A stretch of DNA of 6,545 nt from an uncultured Roseburia sp. (GCA_947070915.1 CAMTDY010000164.1:1-6545); one strand, 5' to 3'. Counted from the first letter of the stretch, positions 1 through 5,737 are shown. Notes: generated by a model not told the origin, from the sequence alone. Made by a program: numbers and translations.

Positions 1-44
1 CACGAGCCTTATCGTCGGCAGCGTCAGATGTGTATAAGAGACAG
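1..44 (+). other. Illumina Nextera adapter remnant (non-genomic)
   Basis: Bases 12-44 match the Nextera read-1 transposase adapter as I remember it, and 26-44 is exactly the 19-bp Tn5 mosaic end (starts AGATGTGTA, ends GAGACAG). Bases 4-11 read GAGCCTTA, a Nextera i5 index, and 1-3 (CAC) fit the end of the P5 oligo. This is library-construction sequence left at a contig end, not a natural mobile element. Genomic DNA starts at about base 45. Confidence 0.97.
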
Positions 45-64
45 TAATATATCCGTTCTCTTTA

Positions 65-93
65 TTTACATTTTATCGTAATACAGGTATAAT
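65..93 (+). promoter_or_regulatory. Sigma-A-like promoter of the agrA-agrC operon
   Basis: A -35 box TTTACA (65-70) and a perfect -10 box TATAAT (88-93) are separated by 17 bp, the ideal spacing for the housekeeping sigma factor. Transcription would start near base 100, giving a leader of about 80 nt before the TTG start at 182. I see no clear LytTR-type repeat next to it, so the sensor genes may be expressed constitutively, unlike the agrBD promoter. Confidence 0.75.
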
Positions 94-181
94 AAAATCG
101 GGGGAGATAACCTGCTCCGTTCGCTTTTAAATGTGGAAATATTGAGCTGATACGTTCAGTGAAAGTGTTAGGTGAGATAAA

Positions 182-928
182 TTGAAAAACATACTTGTAC
201 TGGAAGATGAAGTTGAGTGCAACCAGCTGCTATGCGATATCGTTACTGCGAGCAAGGAGAGTGTAACGGTTTATCCGGCTTTTAATGAAAGAGAAGCAAT
301 GCAGATTGCACTTGAATGTCATATGGATCTGTTTCTTGTCGACATTTCCTTACATGACCTGCAGGGAAATGATGTGTCGGGAGTAAAATTTGCCAAACAG
401 ATCCGAAATATTGATTATTATGAGGTTACGCCCATTATCTTTGTGACATCTATTGCCAATCTCGAACTCCATTCTTATCGTGAAGTTTCCTGTTTCAATT
501 ATATTTTAAAACCGATAGACGAGGTAAAGCAGAAGCAGCTTGCTGAGGAAATAGACAAGCTTCTCAGGGACAAAAAGTCTGCGAGCAGAGAACAGTATCT
601 TTATTTTAAAGTTGATTCTGTTTTTTATCCTATAAAAGTAGATGAGATTATTACGATCCGCTGCATTAACCGGAGACTGCTCATACATACGACATCAGAT
701 AAATTCTATGTGAATAAGCTGACATTAAAACAGATCCAGAAAGAATTGAATGCCATGGGGTTTAACCCCTTTGTGGAGTGTCATCGGGGGATCCTGGTGA
801 ACCTGGATCATGTGGAACATATTGACCGGGTGAATAAATATGTGAAAGTATACAAAGAGGATCAGATGATTGATTTTGGACGAACGAAATGGTTTTCGGA
901 AATACAAGGAGTAATTGAGCATGATTAG
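182..928 (+). CDS. agrA: AgrA-like LytTR response regulator
   Basis: This 248-aa cytoplasmic protein has the two domains of the AgrA/LytTR family and the family's usual length. Residues 1-125 are a CheY-like receiver with the acidic pair E8/D9/E10, phosphoacceptor D54 (LFLVDISL), T89 and K110 (LKP). Residues about 138-245 are a LytTR DNA-binding domain with the signature FVECHRGILVN at 197-207. The start is a TTG preceded by AGGTGAG; no ATG lies early enough to keep the LEDE strand, so TTG is the likely true start. The gene is the first of an operon: its stop lies inside the start region of the histidine kinase (8-nt overlap), which marks the pair as a two-component system. It probably binds direct repeats upstream of agrB and of the gene at 3212 (inference). 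C200-H201 aligns with the redox-sensitive Cys199 position of Staphylococcus AgrA. The family call is firm; the Agr assignment rests on the adjacent agrBD. Confidence 0.93.
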   Translation: MKNILVLEDEVECNQLLCDIVTASKESVTVYPAFNEREAMQIALECHMDLFLVDISLHDLQGNDVSGVKFAKQIRNIDYYEVTPIIFVTSIANLELHSYREVSCFNYILKPIDEVKQKQLAEEIDKLLRDKKSASREQYLYFKVDSVFYPIKVDEIITIRCINRRLLIHTTSDKFYVNKLTLKQIQKELNAMGFNPFVECHRGILVNLDHVEHIDRVNKYVKVYKEDQMIDFGRTKWFSEIQGVIEHD

Positions 929-2189
929 TAATATTTTGATGGCAGGCATAGAACAGACGGCTAATATAATGGTTGTTGACAGTCTTTTTGGAGGGGAACT
1001 GAAAAAAGACATAGGTAAAAAAATAAGCATCGTTCTTTTGGAGACAATTATTCTGGCTTTTTTTAATATATATCAACTGACTGGTTTGTGGATGATCCTG
1101 GTTTATGCCGTCATGATCGGCGGTATGAAGCTAATCTATCATGGAAATTTAAATATTTGTGTTTTGTACTGTATTATAGCATTTTTGATAGTGAGTGCCA
1201 TGGAGCTTCTTCTATATATTCCCTTTGCTTTTTTCTGGAAAGAGATGGTGGGGGATTCCAGGGCAGGACTTATTGGAACCATCGGTGCCTTGCTTCTGGT
1301 GTGTGCCGCCCGAAAAAAGAGATGGATCAACTGGAACATGATCCAGGATTTTGTGAAGTGCCGTTATAAGCTGCTGTGCTATATCTGCGCGGCTGTGGGG
1401 AGTATCATGCTCTTTGCCGTGTCATACTTTCGCGTTTTGGACAGTATGCCGATTTACAGCTTTATCTTTCTGATCCTGATGATCGTTATCCTGTTTCCCA
1501 TGATGTCGCAGTTTATCAAAAATGAGGTTGAACTGAAAGAGCGCAGTAAATTTGAGAAGCCTATGCGGGATGTGATCACCAGGATCCGGCAGCAACAGCA
1601 TCAGTTCGATGCCCATCTGCAGGCGATCTACGGTATAATCAATCGTTGCCAGACCTATGACTGTCTTGTGGAGACCCTGGAGGACTATATGTCCAGGATT
1701 CAGAGGATGGATGCCTTTTACAGCCTGATCAAGGTAGAGGATCCAGTGCTGTCGGGGTTTCTCGGAGTTAAGTTCTCGGAGGCAGTAAACCGGGGCATAC
1801 ATATTTCCCAGGAGATATCCGTGAAAAAGATATGTACCAATATTCCCCTTACGGAGCTGATCGGTACCTTTGGCAACCTGATCGACAATGCTATTGAGGA
1901 GGTCGAGAGCAACTATCTGAAAAAAGAGATCCGGCTGTCTTTGCACGAAGAGGGGGACTGGTATGAATTCCGGATATCGAATCCGATCCGGAGCACGGAT
2001 ATGAATGAGATCATCAACTTCCCCAAGAAAGGGTTCAGCACAAAAGAAAATGGTGATATGAGAGGGCTGGGTCTGTATAATGTGCTGGATACGATGAACC
2101 ACTATAAAGGAGAGCTGTACCTGAACCGGTATACGGTGGAAGAAGCAGACTGGTTTGCGGCACGGATCAAAATAAAAAGGCTTACATGA
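921..2189 (+). CDS. agrC: AgrC-like membrane sensor histidine kinase (GHKL/HPK10)
   Basis: Translated from the ATG at 921 the protein is 422 aa. An in-frame TTG at 915 is possible, but the AAGGAG at 906-911 sits only 3 nt from it and 9 nt from the ATG. Residues about 35-200 form roughly six hydrophobic membrane segments, as in AgrC peptide sensors. A dimerisation helix (about 205-240) carries the H-box QQQHQFDAHLQAIYG with H227 as presumed phosphorylation site. The ATPase domain shows the N-box GNLIDNAIEE (318-327, N319/N323) and the G-box region KGFSTK...GDMRGLGLYNV (370-388). The protein should bind the extracellular cyclic peptide made by AgrB/AgrD and phosphorylate the preceding regulator, to which it is translationally coupled by an 8-nt overlap. 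Oddity: the residue after the His is Gln rather than the usual Asp/Glu, and the usual Asn of the HxFxNH-type box is Ala. The order regulator-then-kinase is the reverse of staphylococcal agr. Confidence 0.92.
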   Translation: MISNILMAGIEQTANIMVVDSLFGGELKKDIGKKISIVLLETIILAFFNIYQLTGLWMILVYAVMIGGMKLIYHGNLNICVLYCIIAFLIVSAMELLLYIPFAFFWKEMVGDSRAGLIGTIGALLLVCAARKKRWINWNMIQDFVKCRYKLLCYICAAVGSIMLFAVSYFRVLDSMPIYSFIFLILMIVILFPMMSQFIKNEVELKERSKFEKPMRDVITRIRQQQHQFDAHLQAIYGIINRCQTYDCLVETLEDYMSRIQRMDAFYSLIKVEDPVLSGFLGVKFSEAVNRGIHISQEISVKKICTNIPLTELIGTFGNLIDNAIEEVESNYLKKEIRLSLHEEGDWYEFRISNPIRSTDMNEIINFPKKGFSTKENGDMRGLGLYNVLDTMNHYKGELYLNRYTVEEADWFAARIKIKRLT

Positions 2190-2203
2190 AAATAAGCCTT
2201 TTT
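2174..2203. terminator. Bidirectional intrinsic terminator between convergent agrC and agrD
   Basis: An 11-bp perfect inverted repeat, AAAAAGGCTTA (2174-2184) and TAAGCCTTTTT (2193-2203), encloses an 8-nt loop. Read on the plus strand the stem ends in a U-run and would terminate the agrA-agrC transcript; read on the minus strand it also ends in a U-run and would terminate agrB-agrD. The TGA stop of the kinase (2187-2189) lies in the loop, so its last codons form part of the stem. Confidence 0.88.
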
Positions 2204-2245
2204 ACTTTAGTGTCTGGTTGGTTTAATTTGTTTCTGTTACTGGTT

Positions 2246-2374
2246 TCAGTCCTCTGTTGGATACTCTGGTTCGCCCCAGAAACAGTAGCTGATAACATTT
2301 GTGGTCATCATGGCAGCCATGGCAATGCACAAGCTGCAAATCTTGAATAAAAGACTGCTATTGAATTTTTTCAT
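2246..2374 (-). CDS. agrD: AgrD-like cyclic autoinducing peptide precursor
   Basis: The product is 42 aa. It has an N-terminal amphipathic/hydrophobic leader (MKKFNSSLLFKICSLCIAMA), a central Cys (C31) in ISYCFWGE, and an acidic Pro-containing tail EPEYPTED. This is the organisation of AgrD: a membrane-associated leader, a Cys-started ring and a charged C-terminal recognition tail that AgrB removes while joining the new carboxylate to the Cys thiol. The ATG at 2374 is chosen over an upstream in-frame start because AAGGAG (2381-2386) lies 6 nt before it. The gene overlaps the 3' end of agrB by 17 nt on the same strand, the usual agrBD coupling. The mature ring cannot be fixed from sequence; C31-F-W-G-E is my best guess. 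The distance from Cys to the EP motif is about two residues shorter than in the staphylococcal and clostridial AgrDs I remember. Confidence 0.88.
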   Translation of the reverse strand: MKKFNSSLLFKICSLCIAMAAMMTTNVISYCFWGEPEYPTED

Positions 2375-2945
2375 TGTTTTCTCCTTTCCGTGCAGCAATG
2401 GCACAAAGTAGTTGTAGTGTCTGTAAAACAATAATCCAGAAGCAGATATCTGCGATTGGAGTTGTTTTCAAAATAAGAACAGCAACAGAATATAAGAATA
2501 ATAACACAGTTGCCCTGTTGCGGTACCGGCGTCTGGCCTCTGGTTCTGCTGGGGGCCTTTTTTTTGCGGGCACTGGCGCTGCCAGAAATGTGGCCAGGAT
2601 ACACAGAGCCAGCAGGAAGGGCCTGGCTGGATACGGAACTGGTACGAAAGCTGGCAGTAGGATGACCGACAACAGCATAAATATGAGAGTAAATAAAAGA
2701 CAGGTTACAAAGTGTTCCATATGAAGACCGCCTGAATTGCACCGGATGGTTATCAGGATGAAAACGCCGATGATAAATTCGGGAAGGTGTCCCAGCTTAA
2801 AGAATAAAACAGAAAGCACCAACGTCTTGACTAGTTCTGAACTTACAGCCTTCAATGTATATTTTAACCGCTTCATTTCCAGATCCGTGAAATGATAAGA
2901 CGACTGGATCTGCTCCAGAAACTGTTCCGTATGAATGACTGCCAT
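2358..2945 (-). CDS. agrB: AgrB-like membrane peptidase/cyclase for the AgrD peptide
   Basis: From the ATG at 2945 the protein is 195 aa, a normal AgrB length. The start is set by AAAGGAGG at 2956-2963, 10 nt upstream; an in-frame extension further upstream runs through the promoter and is not real. The catalytic pair is visible in ITIRCNSGGLHMEHFVTC: H75 and C82, spaced by seven as H77/C84 of Staphylococcus AgrB, with the conserved GG just before the His. Hydrophobic segments at about 37-66, 79-100, 109-126, 145-159 and 165-183 predict an integral membrane protein. A basic loop (KKRPPAEPEARRRYRNR) occupies about 128-144. It cleaves the C-terminal tail of AgrD through a thioester intermediate and closes the thiolactone. 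Its 3' end overlaps agrD by 17 nt and carries the agrD ribosome site. Its promoter faces the BtrH-like gene across a large dyad. Confidence 0.93.
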   Translation of the reverse strand: MAVIHTEQFLEQIQSSYHFTDLEMKRLKYTLKAVSSELVKTLVLSVLFFKLGHLPEFIIGVFILITIRCNSGGLHMEHFVTCLLFTLIFMLLSVILLPAFVPVPYPARPFLLALCILATFLAAPVPAKKRPPAEPEARRRYRNRATVLLFLYSVAVLILKTTPIADICFWIIVLQTLQLLCAIAARKGENNEKIQ

Positions 2946-3008
2946 ATTGCAGTATCCTCCTTTACGAAAAATATGCAATGCACCGGTGCAGCCGACTTGT
3001 TGTGTAAT

Positions 3009-3036
3009 AGTATAGCGGAAAAAATGACAAAAACAA
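3009..3036 (-). promoter_or_regulatory. Predicted agrBD promoter (weak -35)
   Basis: On the minus strand a good -10 box TATACT (plus-strand AGTATA at 3009-3014) is paired with only a poor -35, TTGTTT (3031-3036), at 16-bp spacing. The arm of the inverted repeat at 3045-3074 ends exactly 30 bp upstream of the -10 box. A good -10 with a weak -35 and an adjacent repeat is the usual form of activator-dependent promoters such as agr P2/P3. Confidence 0.6.
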
Positions 3037-3044
3037 GGGGGTGT

Positions 3045-3138
3045 GCGCGAACTGTGCGATTTCGTGTCTGAAATCATAAAAAATGGCCGCAAACGACGAA
3101 GCATCGTTATTTCAGACACGAAATAACACGGTTCGCGC
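3045..3138. promoter_or_regulatory. Large inverted-repeat operator shared by agrBD and the BtrH-like gene
   Basis: Arms 3045-3074 and 3109-3138 are 30 bp each and match at 27 of 30 positions; the mismatches are at 3053, 3057 and 3058. The inner 16 bp (ATTTCGTGTCTGAAAT on the left arm) are perfectly complementary, and a 34-bp spacer lies between the arms. Read toward its own promoter, each arm with two spacer bases holds a pair of 9-bp elements separated by 12 bp. On the right these are TTATTTCAG (3107-3115) and ACGGTTCGC (3128-3136); on the left, in mirror image, TGATTTCAG and ACAGTTCGC. This matches the direct-repeat spacing of LytTR/AgrA sites. Each arm also contains ATTTC-N6-GAAAT, so a dimeric HTH regulator is an alternative binder. 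Confidence 0.72.
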
Positions 3139-3145
3139 AAAAGTA

Positions 3146-3174
3146 TATCATCTTTTTTCTGTTTCCTGTATAAT
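3146..3174 (+). promoter_or_regulatory. Predicted promoter of the BtrH-like gene (no good -35)
   Basis: A perfect -10 box TATAAT lies at 3169-3174, with a TG directly before it. The place where the -35 should be (3146-3151) reads TATCAT, a poor match. The right dyad arm ends exactly 30 bp upstream of the -10 box, the same distance as on the agrB side. This suggests that an activator bound to the arm replaces the missing -35 contact. Confidence 0.6.
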
Positions 3175-3211
3175 GAATGAAGAACGAAAGAATTTTAAGG
3201 AGGAACTGATT

Positions 3212-4162
3212 ATGGATATGGAATTAGGTATGGAGCTGGTATTGGATACGAACCTCCCGCTGTGCGAATGCAATAATTGCTTTATGGGATCATTTCTTCA
3301 AATGATGCGCTATAAGGAAGTGAGGTTAAGTGAATTGGAGGTACAGCTTCCCTATGCTGGTGTCAGGCTCAGTTTGTCATATCAGGAAGGAATCAGTCTA
3401 AGTGCTAATTTTATTCAGGGAATACATTATTTTTGTTCGGAAAATCAGATTGCATATAAGACGGGAGAGATCCTGCCGCAACATATTGGAGAAGTGGCAT
3501 ATGAGATTTTGTCTGAGCACGGAGCCTTTATGATTTCGCTGAATTCGAGAGACTACGGATATTATAAGGCTTTTGTCAATGACGGGATACAGCACTGCAC
3601 ACTGGTGACAGGGGTGGACCGGGAAGGGCTTCACATCGTGGATGTCTGTGCCTCAACGTCCCAGCCGACGACACATAAAGGAGTTCTTCCTTTTGGGAAC
3701 ATTCTTGAAATTGGTCAGCATCAGCCAATTCCTATCGCTTACATAGAAGGGGAAGTGGCCTGGGATAAAAAAGAGAAGGAGATCGACTGGGTACAGGCAA
3801 GAAAAAACCATATGGAAGAAAATATAAAATTAGAACAGGGCAGCAGGCTTAGGACAGGTTTGGATTATTGTCAATATCTTTACTCGGATCTGCCTTCGCT
3901 GAGAGGATTTGAATTGCGCAAGATCGCCCATAACATTATGACAGATACCCATGTTCCACAGCTGAAGATGCTGATAAATTTGTTTGCAGATAAAAAACAG
4001 CAGGAATACTACATAAAAATGAACCAGCTCTGCAATGACTGGACCCTGATGTCCTATCGTTTTCTGAAAGGCAGTTTTGAGTATGATTTTGCGGATCAGG
4101 AAACCCTTGTATATAATTATAAAGCGCTTCTTGAGAGAGAACGGGAAATATACCAGCTATAA
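3212..4162 (+). CDS. BtrH_N-like papain-fold (Cys-His-Asp) enzyme, function unknown
   Basis: The product is 316 aa from the ATG at 3212, set by AAGGAGG at 3197-3203 with 8-nt spacing; the frame is open further upstream but that part covers the dyad. Its N-terminal half looks like the BtrH_N / C39-like cysteine-enzyme fold. A Cys-rich start LCECNNCFMGS gives C23 as nucleophile candidate before a helix, QHCTLVTGVD supplies H128, and LHIVDV supplies D144, the usual Cys-His-Asp order. BtrH itself is an acyltransferase in butirosin assembly; this family is known from thiotemplate-linked clusters. The C-terminal part (about 205-316) is helical, charged and Tyr-rich with no recognised motif. No signal peptide or membrane segment is seen, so it is probably cytosolic. 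No carrier protein or ligase lies beside it. It is divergent from agrB across a shared operator, and its stop overlaps thiN by 6 nt tail-to-tail. A peptidase rather than an acyltransferase role is possible; the family call is from motifs only. Confidence 0.6.
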   Translation: MDMELGMELVLDTNLPLCECNNCFMGSFLQMMRYKEVRLSELEVQLPYAGVRLSLSYQEGISLSANFIQGIHYFCSENQIAYKTGEILPQHIGEVAYEILSEHGAFMISLNSRDYGYYKAFVNDGIQHCTLVTGVDREGLHIVDVCASTSQPTTHKGVLPFGNILEIGQHQPIPIAYIEGEVAWDKKEKEIDWVQARKNHMEENIKLEQGSRLRTGLDYCQYLYSDLPSLRGFELRKIAHNIMTDTHVPQLKMLINLFADKKQQEYYIKMNQLCNDWTLMSYRFLKGSFEYDFADQETLVYNYKALLEREREIYQL

Positions 4163-4801
4163 CGAGAAGTTTTCACCCTGCCACAGGATCAGAAGGGTTC
4201 CGTTTTCTACGCTGATACTTCCCTTTTTTCCTATAGATTCGTTGCTGATCCCCAGGGGAAAGCGATTGGTCAGGGTACTTCCTTCTATTTCATACTTTAA
4301 TCCTTTGATCGTTACATTCTGACTCTTGTCACTGAGGGAGAATATTGAGACATAACCAGAAAAATCCTTTGGAATTGTAAAACCGGAATTTTGGATCACG
4401 GTCAGTTCATACTGGTCGTGGTGAAGAACTCCCTGGGCGCCTTCTGCGGCAAGGTAGGAAAGTGCCTGGATATTAGCTATGGAATGATCCAGCCGTCCCC
4501 CCAGTCCGCCGTAGATCTCGAACATGTGATAACCTTTGGAGAGTCCCAGTTTGATGGCAAGCATCATATCTGTATCATCTTTTTCTGGTGGATAGGTGTA
4601 CTTTTGGCATATTGTATCTTCCCATATTTCGAGGGATTGAACAGAGTCAAAATCTCCCAGGGCAATATCTGCCCGAAGCCCAATCTGAAGCAGGTGGTCA
4701 TAGCCGCCGTCAGCGGCAATGACCAGATCTTCATCCATCAGTGATATGTTACAGGTGGAAAACTCCCCCGCGCCAAAAATGTAACAGACAGGAGTGTCCA
4801 T
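4157..4801 (-). CDS. thiN: Thiamine diphosphokinase (thiamine pyrophosphokinase)
   Basis: This 214-aa enzyme transfers pyrophosphate from ATP to thiamine, giving thiamine diphosphate. The family motifs are all present in order: AADGG (29-33), GDFDS (49-53), PPEKDDTD (71-78) and GGLGGRLDHSIANI (98-111), the last two contributing substrate/metal contacts and the dimer active site. Residues about 130-210 form the C-terminal beta-rich thiamine-binding domain. Length is normal for bacterial ThiN. The ATG at 4801 follows GGAGG (4810-4814) by 8 nt; that site lies just ahead of, and abuts, the stop region of mrp, and only 3 nt separate the genes, so thiN is translated from the mrp transcript. I see no TPP riboswitch ahead of it. 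Its 3' end overlaps the convergent BtrH-like gene by 6 nt with no visible terminator between them. Confidence 0.95.
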   Translation of the reverse strand: MDTPVCYIFGAGEFSTCNISLMDEDLVIAADGGYDHLLQIGLRADIALGDFDSVQSLEIWEDTICQKYTYPPEKDDTDMMLAIKLGLSKGYHMFEIYGGLGGRLDHSIANIQALSYLAAEGAQGVLHHDQYELTVIQNSGFTIPKDFSGYVSIFSLSDKSQNVTIKGLKYEIEGSTLTNRFPLGISNESIGKKGSISVENGTLLILWQGENFSL

Positions 4802-4804
4802 TTT

Positions 4805-5632
4805 CTATACCTCCAGGTTTTCGATGATCTTGACAGCATCATCCATGTAATCAAAGGAAAAATCTTCGATCTTGCCGTGGTCCACTGCTTTGGTGAGTTC
4901 CGGGTTGATGGGAAGCTGGCTGAGGACGATCAGTCCGTACTGGTCAGCAATCTCCTTCACATGGCTCTCTCCAAACACAGAAATATGTTTGCCGCAGTCA
5001 GGGCACAGGGCATAACTCATATTTTCTACAATTCCCAGTACCGGGATATTCATCATTTCTGCCATTTTAACCGCCTTGCTCACGATCAGGGATACCAGAT
5101 CCTGCGGGGTGGTTACGACGACGATGCCGTCCAGGGGCAGGGACTGGAATACGGTCAGGGGAACATCTCCCGTTCCAGGAGGCATATCCACAAAGAGATA
5201 ATCTACATTCTCCCAAAGTACATCGGTCCAGAATTGTTTTACGGTTCCGGCGATGACCGGCCCCCTCCAGATGACAGGGTCGGTTTCATTCTCCAAAAGC
5301 AGATTAATGGACATGATATCTATGTTTGTTTTTGATTTGACCGGAAAAATGGTCGTGGCATTTCCCATAGCCTTTTCCGTGATACCGAATGCCTTCGGTA
5401 TGGAGGGACCGGTAATATCCGCATCCAGGATACCACAGTGATATCCCTTCCGGCTGAATGCCACTGCGAGAAGGTCCGTGACCATGGATTTGCCCACGCC
5501 TCCTTTGCCGCTGACAACGCCGATCACTTTTTTTACACTGCTGTCGGGATGTGGTTTTTCCAGAAAAGATCCGGGTTCTCTGTCTGCACAGTTTGAACTG
5601 CAGCTGGAACAGTCATGATTGCATTCACTCAT
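4805..5632 (-). CDS. mrp: Mrp/NBP35 family Fe-S cluster carrier P-loop ATPase
   Basis: From the ATG at 5632 the protein is 275 aa. An in-frame TTG at 5677 would lie only a few bases from the predicted transcription start and has no ribosome site, so it is rejected; GAGAGG at 5645-5650 serves the ATG at a slightly long 12 nt. The N-terminus carries four Cys (C4, C8, C11, C15), typical of clostridial Mrp and a possible Fe-S ligand set. Then follow the deviant Walker A SGKGGVGKS (41-49), the Walker A' DADITGPSIP (70-79), RGPVIAGTVKQFW (123-135), DMPPGTGD (149-156) and the CPDC pair (C210/C213) that holds the bridging cluster in Mrp/ApbC dimers. It binds and transfers Fe-S clusters to apoproteins in the cytosol. 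It is the first gene of an operon with thiN, 3 nt downstream. Family assignment is secure; client proteins are unknown. Confidence 0.95.
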   Translation of the reverse strand: MSECNHDCSSCSSNCADREPGSFLEKPHPDSSVKKVIGVVSGKGGVGKSMVTDLLAVAFSRKGYHCGILDADITGPSIPKAFGITEKAMGNATTIFPVKSKTNIDIMSINLLLENETDPVIWRGPVIAGTVKQFWTDVLWENVDYLFVDMPPGTGDVPLTVFQSLPLDGIVVVTTPQDLVSLIVSKAVKMAEMMNIPVLGIVENMSYALCPDCGKHISVFGESHVKEIADQYGLIVLSQLPINPELTKAVDHGKIEDFSFDYMDDAVKIIENLEV

Positions 5633-5690
5633 AGTACTATAATGCCTCTCTTTCACAGATTTATGGTTGTGCGACAACCGTCACAAATTT

Positions 5691-5719
5691 ACTTTAGTAC
5701 GAAACCTTGATTTTGTCAA
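5691..5719 (-). promoter_or_regulatory. Sigma-A promoter of mrp-thiN
   Basis: On the minus strand a perfect -35 TTGACA (plus-strand TGTCAA at 5714-5719) is followed after 17 bp by a -10 TAAAGT (plus-strand ACTTTA at 5691-5696). The predicted start is near 5684, leaving about 50 nt of leader before the ATG at 5632. It argues against the TTG at 5677 as translation start. The palindromic repeat block begins 19 bp upstream of the -35. Confidence 0.75.
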
Positions 5720-5737
5720 TAAAATGTGGCAGGATAA

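Noticed and set aside
26..44. A Tn5 mosaic end, which could suggest a transposon boundary
   Set aside because: It is embedded in the full Nextera adapter with an i5 index before it, so it is a library artefact.
113..126. CTCCGTTCGC upstream of agrA as a LytTR site resembling the dyad elements
   Set aside because: Only one weak element, located downstream of the predicted transcription start, with no partner 12 bp away.
1422..2102. A 226-codon open frame on the minus strand
   Set aside because: It lies entirely inside the kinase gene in another frame, has no family motifs, and its composition is what the reverse of a GHKL kinase gives.
2374..2724. A 116-codon open frame on the plus strand opposite agrB
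   Set aside because: No motif or convincing ribosome site; agrB with its catalytic H75/C82 explains the region.
3083..3211. Upstream in-frame extension of the BtrH-like gene
   Set aside because: It would run through the dyad, the promoter and the ribosome site; the ATG at 3212 has an ideal AAGGAGG.
4391..4744. A plus-strand open frame opposite thiN
   Set aside because: It is antisense to a gene with every thiamine diphosphokinase motif and has no features of its own.
4802..4830. A thiamine (TPP) riboswitch ahead of thiN
   Set aside because: There are only 3 nt between mrp and thiN, and nothing like the TPP aptamer is visible before mrp.
4877..5335. A 152-codon plus-strand open frame opposite mrp
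   Set aside because: A shadow of the well-conserved ATPase coding sequence; no ribosome site or domain.
5633..5677. A 15-residue N-terminal extension of Mrp from a TTG at 5677
   Set aside because: The predicted transcript starts about 7 nt before it, there is no ribosome site, and the family usually starts at the Cys-rich MSEC segment.
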